Assembly (NCBI GenBank): GCA_016190245.1
Contig: JACPQY010000063.1
Span: 1-64,000, forward strand
Reading direction: 5' to 3'
Origin: Nitrospirota bacterium
Lineage (GTDB): Bacteria; JACPQY01
DNA length: 64,000 nt
The position numbers and the translations under genes are program-made. The notes below the pieces were generated by a model. The model searched no databases. It was not told the origin of the DNA and was given only the letters and a program-made list of their open reading frames with translations. This document shows, piece by piece, positions 8,580 through 15,927 of this stretch (positions are counted from its first letter, which is position 1; each line of letters opens with the position of its first letter).

Positions 8580-10529
8580 ATGACGCCTTCAGGAAACCTT
8601 CCTGGTGGAGCCGCCAGGCGGGCCTTCCTGCTGCTGTGGGCAGCGGCCGCCCTGTGCCTCGCCACGTCTTGCAACCCTGAGCAAAAGGCAAGGATTGAGG
8701 CCGGACTCCAGCAGCGGGCCCAGCGTGCCATGACCAAGTGGCTGATCCTGCGATCCGGCGCTCTCCCCGAATTGTGGGGCGAGATCTGCGCCATGCTCTA
8801 CCCCGTTCCCGGCGGCATCCTGGCGGGACTGGGCTTCGACGTCGGGCTGTTCCGCACCGGTCCGGACGGCTCCCCCACCCTCTCCGCGCGGGCGGAAGTG
8901 GGCGGCATTGTCCACGACGCGGCCGCGGCCCCTCCCTACGTCTACCTTGCAGCAGGATCGACCGGACTGGGCGTGCTCGACTTGAGACAACCCGACCGCA
9001 TCCGGTCTGCCGTGAACCTCGGCGTGCCGGGCTACGCCCTCGTCGTGCGCGTGAAGGGAACGCGAGCCTTCGTCGGGCTCAAAGAGGGCGGGGGTCTGGT
9101 GGGGCTCGACATCAGCAGACCTGACAAGCCGTCCGTGTCCTTCTCCATCTGGCGGGGCGAAGACGTCTCGGATATCGAGTTCCTCGGGCCGTACGTCGTG
9201 GCCGCCGTCTCCAACCGCGTCGAAATCATCTCGCCCTCGGAAGCCGGCGCGCCGAAACAGATTTCGAGGTTTCCCCTGCCGCGACGCTCCGCCATCGAAC
9301 CGATCGATCCTCTCCCCCGAGACCTCGTCCTGAACCCACCCTACCTCTACGGGGTCAACGGGGCGGACGGCCTGTTCGTCCTCGATCTCTCGGATCCCAC
9401 CCGACCCCGCCAGGTATCGGAGTTGACGGACCGTGGGTTTCTCGAATCCATCGCCCTCTTTGGCGCGAAGGCCTTCGTGGGCAGGAAAACCGAACACGTG
9501 GGAATTGTGGACCTGTCCGACCCCCACCGCCCAACGTGGAAGGGCACGCTCCCCGTCTTCGGTCGCACCTTGAATTCCGGCGCCTCCGCGGACGAACTCC
9601 TTCTGGCCGGAGGCGCCAAAGGCTGGTCCATTTTCGACACGCGACGTGACCCACCGGCGAGGGTGGCCTCCTACACCCTCCCGCCCCGGGCCTACGACGT
9701 TCTGCCGGACGGGGAGAGAATCTACGTCGCGTCAGGCCCGCTCGGCATCAAAACCCTGCGACGCGAGGCGGACGGGTCGAACACCGAGATCGCCAGGATT
9801 GAGACCGCAGGGAACTCTCGGCATCTCCGCCGGGTGGGACAGGATCTCTGGGTTTCGGACACCAACGGGGGACTCGTCATCGCCTCCCTGGAAGATCCAG
9901 ACCATCCCGCCGTCCGGACCTACCTGAACACAGGCAACCACGTCTGGTCGAGCTTGCCGCTGGGCAGCGGACTCCTCATGGCCGGCGGGCGTGGGTTGTC
10001 CTTCTTCGTCCCCGCCCCCGGGGGCTTCTCCCTTGCCTCGGAACTCCCCCTCGATGGCTACCCCGTGGACATCGATGCGCATGAAGATCGTGTCTACGCG
10101 GCCCTGATCAGCGGCCGCGTAGCGGTCGGCAGGCTCGAGGGGTCATCCCTCCGCTGGATTCGCGATCTCATCCCCTCCAAGCCGATTCCCCGGCCCTGCA
10201 CGGCGCTGTCTGTTGCCGAAGGGCGAATGATCGTGGGAGACGCCAAGGGGAGGGTCTACCTCTACGACCTGCGGAATCCCGAGGAACCCAAGCTGGTCGC
10301 GAAGACGCGCGTCGGAGCAACCGTGTTCGACATCGAGTTCGACGGCCGGGAGGCCTGGGTGGCCGCGCACAAGGCAGGGCTCATCGAGATCGAGGCAATC
10401 GAGAACACCCTCAACACCTCGCATCGCTTCATGATCGGGCAGACCGTCCTGGGAGTCGGCCTGTCCGATTCGGAGGTCTTCGCTGCGACGGGAGATGGCC
10501 GCGTCGTTTCCGTCCCCAGGCCTCAGTGA
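8580..10529 (+). CDS. LVIVD-type beta-propeller lipoprotein
   Basis: A lipoprotein signal peptide with the lipobox-like end LATSC (Cys about residue 31) is followed by roughly 600 residues of LVIVD-like repeats. Typical blades read LDLRQPDRIRSAV, LDISRPDKPSV and LDLSDPTRPRQV, the family signature of a hydrophobic strand followed by D-x-S/R-x-P-x-x-P. Such propellers act outside the cytoplasm, usually as binding scaffolds; no catalytic motif is visible. The gene begins 140 bp from the divergent synthase-like gene and is followed 36 bp later by a membrane-propeller gene and then a cytochrome gene, so these three probably form an operon. Confidence 0.75.
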   Translation: MTPSGNLPGGAARRAFLLLWAAAALCLATSCNPEQKARIEAGLQQRAQRAMTKWLILRSGALPELWGEICAMLYPVPGGILAGLGFDVGLFRTGPDGSPTLSARAEVGGIVHDAAAAPPYVYLAAGSTGLGVLDLRQPDRIRSAVNLGVPGYALVVRVKGTRAFVGLKEGGGLVGLDISRPDKPSVSFSIWRGEDVSDIEFLGPYVVAAVSNRVEIISPSEAGAPKQISRFPLPRRSAIEPIDPLPRDLVLNPPYLYGVNGADGLFVLDLSDPTRPRQVSELTDRGFLESIALFGAKAFVGRKTEHVGIVDLSDPHRPTWKGTLPVFGRTLNSGASADELLLAGGAKGWSIFDTRRDPPARVASYTLPPRAYDVLPDGERIYVASGPLGIKTLRREADGSNTEIARIETAGNSRHLRRVGQDLWVSDTNGGLVIASLEDPDHPAVRTYLNTGNHVWSSLPLGSGLLMAGGRGLSFFVPAPGGFSLASELPLDGYPVDIDAHEDRVYAALISGRVAVGRLEGSSLRWIRDLIPSKPIPRPCTALSVAEGRMIVGDAKGRVYLYDLRNPEEPKLVAKTRVGATVFDIEFDGREAWVAAHKAGLIEIEAIENTLNTSHRFMIGQTVLGVGLSDSEVFAATGDGRVVSVPRPQ

Positions 10530-10565
10530 CGATGCTTGCCTTCGTGGTATGATGCCGGCCGACCC

Positions 10566-12056
10566 ATGGTGACAAGGGCCGGTCGGGAAGAGAATCAGCG
10601 TGCCGGCGGCCTCCCCATCACCCCCCGGGTGTTCCACGCCCTCCTCTGCTTGTTTCACACCCTGCCGCTCGGCGTCATCGGCCTCCTCGGTCGGTCTGCG
10701 CTCGCTCTCCTGCTCGTACCCGTGTGCGCCTGGGCCGCGTGGTGGGCCTCGCGCACAATCGATCTCCCTGCCAGGCTCCCCGGATTCCTGCTGGGATTCT
10801 ACGCCTACGGCGCCGCCGGATTCTGGCTAGCGTTTGGCTACATCTTCGAGTATCCGTTCAGCCACACCCTCTTCTATCTGCACCTCCTCTTCGTCGCGAC
10901 CGCGTGGCTTGCGTCCCGGGTGCCGTGGGCCGAGACTTGGGTCCCCCGCTTTGTCTCCCTGCTCCTAGTGGGCTTTGCATCGGCGGTCGCCACCCTGCCC
11001 TTCGGCCGCGCTGGAGGCATCGTCGCCTTGGCAACCCTCACGTTCCTGTTGTGGAGGGAGCGCGAGGCCTGCCGGCGCGCGTGGTCTCACCTCGGCGCGA
11101 CCGCGCTTCTCCCCGCCGTCTCGGCGTTCTTCGCCTTCGTCTTCAGCTTTGCGCTTCAGGCCGCGCCGAGGCCGGGCCTCGCCCGCGAGGTCACTCGCCA
11201 AGAGGGCGTGGAAGCGTTGACGCTCACCGGCCGCTTGCCGAGCACACAACCCCGACTGACCCTGGTGACGGAGTCCTGCCGGGCGGACGGCCTGATCGCC
11301 GGTTTCTCGCCGGCCATCTTCCCATCGCGCCTGACGCTGATCCATCGGGCCACGGGGACCGGCGAAATCACGATCAGCCCCAAGATCAAGGATCCTTCGG
11401 CCAACGCGGCGATGGATTGTTCGCGAGGCACGCTCTACGTCGGCCAAGGGGATCCCCCGGCCGTTCTGGCCTTTCACGACGACAACGTGAAGGAGCCTTG
11501 GCACACCATTCCCCTTTCCGGTGGACGCCCCAAGCTTCTCTTTCCTGCGGAGGACGCCTCGCTCCTCGCCGCCGTTGACGGCGACGGTCAGGCACACGTA
11601 CTCGACCTTTCCTCGAACCGCGAGCTTTCCGGGGCCGAGGACCGCGCCGGGCCCTGTGTCCGCCGGTCGGCGACTGGATGGCGCCCTTCCAACCTTCTGG
11701 GCCCCGCCCCGACTTGCGCGTACGACCCCCGGACCGGTTCCGTGTGGATGGCGGATTTCGAGCGCGGCATCCTGCAGCGATGGGAACACCCGGCGGGTAC
11801 TCGCAGCCTTCCACTCCACCTCGAACGAGGGATCCGGGTCGTCCTCCTTGATCCGGTTTCGAGACGCCTCGCCGTCGGCAACTACCTGACGGGCCACGTG
11901 ACCCTGATCCAGGCCGACACGGCGTCCGTCCTGCGAACCTTTTGGACAGGACCGCGCATCGAGGCGTTGGCCTTCTCACATGATCATGATCGCCTGTATG
12001 CGACGAGTGCGGCCGGCCTCTTGGAGATCTCTCTGCGGGGGACCCGTGGAGACTGA
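10566..12056 (+). CDS. Membrane protein with C-terminal beta-propeller (copy 2)
   Basis: The protein has about 496 residues: hydrophobic helices to about residue 210, then a propeller. It is clearly related to the product of 14295-15866. Both carry a TE-S/G-C motif at the start of the propeller, MDC or VDC in the next blade, a C-x-YDPR motif later, and NYLTG near the end, so several Cys are conserved and may form disulfides. The ATG at 10566 is preferred over an in-frame TTG at 10536. The stop codon overlaps the GTG start of the cytochrome gene by 11 bp, indicating translational coupling and a shared function with that cytochrome. Confidence 0.72.
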   Translation: MVTRAGREENQRAGGLPITPRVFHALLCLFHTLPLGVIGLLGRSALALLLVPVCAWAAWWASRTIDLPARLPGFLLGFYAYGAAGFWLAFGYIFEYPFSHTLFYLHLLFVATAWLASRVPWAETWVPRFVSLLLVGFASAVATLPFGRAGGIVALATLTFLLWREREACRRAWSHLGATALLPAVSAFFAFVFSFALQAAPRPGLAREVTRQEGVEALTLTGRLPSTQPRLTLVTESCRADGLIAGFSPAIFPSRLTLIHRATGTGEITISPKIKDPSANAAMDCSRGTLYVGQGDPPAVLAFHDDNVKEPWHTIPLSGGRPKLLFPAEDASLLAAVDGDGQAHVLDLSSNRELSGAEDRAGPCVRRSATGWRPSNLLGPAPTCAYDPRTGSVWMADFERGILQRWEHPAGTRSLPLHLERGIRVVLLDPVSRRLAVGNYLTGHVTLIQADTASVLRTFWTGPRIEALAFSHDHDRLYATSAAGLLEISLRGTRGD

Positions 12057-14109
12057 CCACCGACTCTTCCGGTCCCGCTGGGCCGGCATCGTTCACGTCT
12101 TCGTGTTCCTGTTCGTGGGGATCGCCCTCACCGGATACGTTCTCGCCCTGCGCCAACCCCTCGATCTCTTCGCTCTCTTCGCGCTCAAGACCCACGTCTG
12201 GCTGGGCTATTTCGCCACGATCCCCTTCGCGGTGATCACCGCCGTGCATCTGCGCAAGCTCTACGGGACGGGTGTCATGCTTCTGGGCATGGCGAGCCTG
12301 GGCGCGATGGTGTTCGCCTTCTTCATAGACCTCGGGCCCATCGAGCGTCTCGTCCTCGCGCTGGCCCCCCTGGTGTACGTGACAACGAGGCACTTCTTCG
12401 CGGGGGACCAATGGCCCCGCCCGAGGCTCATTCTGGGCACCCTTAGCTTCGCGGGCCTGGTGATGCTCCTCGGCACAGGTTGGCTCTTGGCGGGCCCTGC
12501 CCACACCCTGCGGACGAGCGCGATCAGCACCCTGCACGACACGCTCGGTTGGATCCTGCCCCCGCTGGCCCTCATCCATGTCTTCCGCAAGTACGAGCGG
12601 GAGGAGGACCCGCACTGGCGGGCCCGGTGGGGCCTGCTCCTTTGCTGGTGCGCAGCCCTGGGCGCATGGACCGCGATGGAAGTCGCCTCGGCGAAAACCC
12701 GTGAACGCCTGCGGCTGGCCCCCGTGGTGAGCCCCTCGACGGGATCCGATCCGGAAGGTTGCGGCCACGCCGCCTGTCACACCGAGATCTCAAAGCAATG
12801 GGGTGCATCGCCCCACCGCTTCTCATCGTCCAGCCTGCCCTACCTCAAGGTCGCCGCCCTGTTCGAGCAGGAGAAGGGCGAGGGGGCGCGCGACTTCTGC
12901 CGGGGTTGCCACGAGCCATCGGCCCTTCTCGGAGCGCAGGACGCCCCTTACGCCCCCCCCCCGCCGGGAATCCAACCCAGCGTCTCCTGCCGAGTCTGCC
13001 ATCTGATCGACCGGGTCGCGTCTCCCGGCGAAAACGGACACTTCGACCTCGCGCCGGAGCGGCTGTTTCTGCCGGGTCACGAAGCGGGAAACAACGCCGT
13101 CCGCGATCTCCTCGACGATTTCACCCTCCTGGACAAGCGCGACCACCGCGCCGCCTACCGTCGGGAGGCACAGCAGTCCGATGACTTCTGCCGCGCGTGC
13201 CACAACTCCCTCGTCCTCTCGCCCGGCCCCGGAAAACCCGATGTCGTCATCGAGGGCCCGTTCCCTTCCTGGGAGAAGTCCTTCTTTGCGAGGGAAGGGA
13301 TCGGCTGTGTCCACTGCCACATGCAGCTCTTCCGGTTTCCGGATCCGGACTCGATGGATAAGCCGCACCACTCCCGGCCGGACCACCGGATGTTCGGGAT
13401 CAACGCCTACCTGGCAACCACCTTGCCTGAGGGGCAGTTCGACGAGACCGCGCTGGACGCCTTCAGGGTCGAAACCCTGGGCTGGCTGGCGGGGACTCTC
13501 GACATCTCGACCTACGAACAGCTCTATCTGCGTCGAACCCGCGACCCCAGGTGGGACGCCTTCCGCACCTATTTTCAGGGCAAGCCTCTGCTCAACCTCA
13601 AGCTCCGGGGGGAAGGTGACGGATCGTCCCTCGTCCTCACGGCAGAGACGACCAATAGCCGCATCGGTCATAGATTCCCCACAGGTCTCCTGGATCTCAG
13701 CGAAGTCTGGCTGGAGGTGCGCATCGCCGGGGCGGATGGAAGAACCGTTTACGAGTCCGGCATCCCGCGGCAAGACGGCACGCTGCCGCCCGATACTCGC
13801 TCGCTCGCGGCCGACGTGCTCGATCGCGATGGGCGACCGGTGACCCGTCACAGGGTCTGGACGGCCGCGAAGATCGAGACGCGCCGCCTCCTCGAACCCG
13901 GAGAAACCGTCTACGATCGCTTCGGTCTTCCCTCCCTTCCCGAGGGAACCTTCCCGTTGACCGCCCGGGTTCGCTGGCTCTACCGAAGGTACAACCCCGA
14001 GTTTTCCGCGTGGGTGTTCGGCCCCGGCCACATCGTCCCCGTGGTGGAACTGGCCTCTGCCGAGCTTCAGTTCGGCGGCAACGCCGCCGGGCCCTCAGCG
14101 GAGAGGTGA
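12046..14109 (+). CDS. Cytochrome-b-like membrane domain fused to pentaheme cytochrome c (copy 2)
   Basis: This is a paralogue of the gene at 210-2288 with the same layout. The membrane domain carries H50/H68 and H164/H178 at identical spacings (H-x17-H, H-x13-H). The cytochrome c domain has one CX4CH (C239-H245) followed by four CXXCH motifs (C285, C315, C382 and C421). A beta-rich C-terminal part contains NSRIGHRFPTG, similar to the family's tail. The first c-type motif is followed by E-I-x-K-Q-W, typical of cytochrome c554-like proteins. The GTG at 12046 has GCGGGGGA upstream and overlaps the previous stop; a longer in-frame ATG at 11980 would overlap far more. The 185-bp gap to 14295 holds the heptamer repeat element. 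Confidence 0.85.
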   Translation: METDHRLFRSRWAGIVHVFVFLFVGIALTGYVLALRQPLDLFALFALKTHVWLGYFATIPFAVITAVHLRKLYGTGVMLLGMASLGAMVFAFFIDLGPIERLVLALAPLVYVTTRHFFAGDQWPRPRLILGTLSFAGLVMLLGTGWLLAGPAHTLRTSAISTLHDTLGWILPPLALIHVFRKYEREEDPHWRARWGLLLCWCAALGAWTAMEVASAKTRERLRLAPVVSPSTGSDPEGCGHAACHTEISKQWGASPHRFSSSSLPYLKVAALFEQEKGEGARDFCRGCHEPSALLGAQDAPYAPPPPGIQPSVSCRVCHLIDRVASPGENGHFDLAPERLFLPGHEAGNNAVRDLLDDFTLLDKRDHRAAYRREAQQSDDFCRACHNSLVLSPGPGKPDVVIEGPFPSWEKSFFAREGIGCVHCHMQLFRFPDPDSMDKPHHSRPDHRMFGINAYLATTLPEGQFDETALDAFRVETLGWLAGTLDISTYEQLYLRRTRDPRWDAFRTYFQGKPLLNLKLRGEGDGSSLVLTAETTNSRIGHRFPTGLLDLSEVWLEVRIAGADGRTVYESGIPRQDGTLPPDTRSLAADVLDRDGRPVTRHRVWTAAKIETRRLLEPGETVYDRFGLPSLPEGTFPLTARVRWLYRRYNPEFSAWVFGPGHIVPVVELASAELQFGGNAAGPSAER

Positions 14110-14130
14110 CGCGCCCGCCGAATCGCGCCG

Positions 14131-14250
14131 GTAAGCGTTCAGCCATCAGCAGTCAGCTTTCAGCTTTCGGACAAGGGACGGAGGTGCTCGTGTCTTGTAT
14201 TCCCCTCCTGATCCGAGGCTGACGGCTGAGAGCTGACCGCTGAACGCTTA
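14131..14250. repeat. Inverted heptamer-repeat element
   Basis: The outer arms are the perfect 12-bp inverted repeat TAAGCGTTCAGC (14132-14143) and GCTGAACGCTTA (14239-14250). Each arm continues for about 39 bases as a degenerate 7-bp period of the type TCAGCNN, and the two arms still match each other in every TCAGC block. The central 40 bases are unique. It lies between two convergent genes and may act as a bidirectional terminator or a structured element; the 7-bp periodicity is shared with repeats at 33562, 34446 and 46033. Confidence 0.75.
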
Positions 14251-14294
14251 CTCGCGCCGAAAGGGCCGTTCCTGGGTCCCCTCTGCCGATCCTG

Positions 14295-15866
14295 TCATCC
14301 GGGTCGTCCCGATCGCACGGCGGCGAGGTCAATCTCGAACAGCCCGATCGCCGAGAAAACGAGGAGCCGATCGGCGCGATAGCCGGAGAAAACCGGCTTC
14401 CCTGCGCGGGGCCCCACGTAGAACTGGGCCTTGCCGTCCAGCGTCTCCGCGTCCACGACATCCACGATCCCCGTCAGATAGTTCGTGACGGCGAGTACCT
14501 GTCCGGAGGGATCGCGGGAGAGATGCCATACACCGCGCCCGAGCTGGACCGCTCTAGGCGGCGTCGAGTCGTCCAGCGCCACGGAGACGAGCCGGCCGGC
14601 CCGCATCTCGGCAAAGTACAGGCGGCCCCGGCGCGGATCGTACTCGCAGTGAACCGGTGTTTGCATCCCCACCCTCCCCCCTCCGAGCTCTCTCACGGGG
14701 CTCGCGCTCGTTCCCAAGCTGTAGGGCACGGCTCGCCCACGCAACGCCCCGCCCGCAAAGCCACCCCACGCGACCCAGAACTCCCCGTCCCCGTCGAACC
14801 GGCATGTGCTGCGCGGCAGATCCTCGATCGTGTCCACGCTCCCACTCCCGAGATCCACCCTCACGACGCGAGCCGTGTCCTCGCCCGCCAACAGCACGAC
14901 CCGGCGGTCTGCCGACCACAGAAGCTGGATAGGCCGGAGGTCGGGAAGGTCGTACACCGAACCCGATCGCGTCACCGCCCCCAAGCCGTATTCGAGGATC
15001 TCGTTCGTGTCCAGACTCCCCACAAGAAACCGACCGCCTTCACAATCTACGAGGACGTTTTCCGAACCACCCATGACGTGCTTCGCGTAGGTTTGCTCAC
15101 CCGTCGCCCGATTCCAACGCATAAGGGAGTACTCTCTCTTGTCGCCTTGGGCCCCCATGATGAGGATATCCGGCGAGCACCCCTCCGTCACAAACCGCAG
15201 CCGGCGAGCCAACTCCGGCGGCCAGCTCGGCCGTCCCACCGCCATGAGGGACGTCACACCGGGCTGTGCCTCGACCCGCTCGATCCACGACGCCACATAG
15301 CCGCGCTGAAGGACGAGACCCGCCGCCGCCACGGGCAGGACGGCAACGGGGACGACGAGGGTACCGACCGCGAAGAGCTCACGCCACCGCGGGCGAAGGA
15401 GAAACTCCCTGCACAGGACGACCGCCCCCAGGGCGTAGAGCACGAGAACGGACGTGGAGTGCACGTTCCACAACAGGTAGCCCAGGAAACCCCAGTATCC
15501 GCCCCAGTAGGCAAGATCGAGCCAGCGACTCCGGACGAGGTGCACCACCAGAAAAGCCGCGCAGGCCCACCCCGCGATCCCGACCCACACGGGCTCGAAC
15601 GGACGGATGAACCAGATCACCACCAGAAAAGCGACCGCCAGCTCCGTGACCGCGTACCCCCACCGGAGGACCCGTGGCGCGCGCTCCCGCCAACCCCGCG
15701 TCACAAGCAACTCCCAGGCGAGATAGAGCACCAGGGGGAAAAGCACCGCGGTTGCCGGCCCGAACGCCATCATGAGCGCGATGCCGGGGAGGGCAAGATG
15801 AACGGCGTACACGCCGCACGTGATCACGAAGCCGGGCCTGACGGCTCTTTCGGACGCGGCGGTCAC
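14295..15866 (-). CDS. Membrane protein with C-terminal beta-propeller (copy 3)
   Basis: The protein has 523 residues. About seven hydrophobic segments fill residues 10-210, followed by a beta-propeller of some 300 residues (blades such as LFSAIGLFEIDL at the C-terminus). It aligns by eye with the product of 10566-12056, including the conserved TEGC, VDC, C-x-YDPRRG and NYLTG motifs. The start is a GTG at 15866, 61 bp from the divergent synthase-like gene at 15928, so both could share one short regulatory region. The gene is convergent with the cytochrome gene upstream. The function is unknown; binding of a periplasmic partner of the cytochrome is an inference from context. Confidence 0.7.
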   Translation of the reverse strand: MTAASERAVRPGFVITCGVYAVHLALPGIALMMAFGPATAVLFPLVLYLAWELLVTRGWRERAPRVLRWGYAVTELAVAFLVVIWFIRPFEPVWVGIAGWACAAFLVVHLVRSRWLDLAYWGGYWGFLGYLLWNVHSTSVLVLYALGAVVLCREFLLRPRWRELFAVGTLVVPVAVLPVAAAGLVLQRGYVASWIERVEAQPGVTSLMAVGRPSWPPELARRLRFVTEGCSPDILIMGAQGDKREYSLMRWNRATGEQTYAKHVMGGSENVLVDCEGGRFLVGSLDTNEILEYGLGAVTRSGSVYDLPDLRPIQLLWSADRRVVLLAGEDTARVVRVDLGSGSVDTIEDLPRSTCRFDGDGEFWVAWGGFAGGALRGRAVPYSLGTSASPVRELGGGRVGMQTPVHCEYDPRRGRLYFAEMRAGRLVSVALDDSTPPRAVQLGRGVWHLSRDPSGQVLAVTNYLTGIVDVVDAETLDGKAQFYVGPRAGKPVFSGYRADRLLVFSAIGLFEIDLAAVRSGRPG

Positions 15867-15927
15867 CGAATTCCCTCGGGGCCTACCTTGCGCTCGACGG
15901 CCGCACCAAGCCCGGACGTGTGACTAG

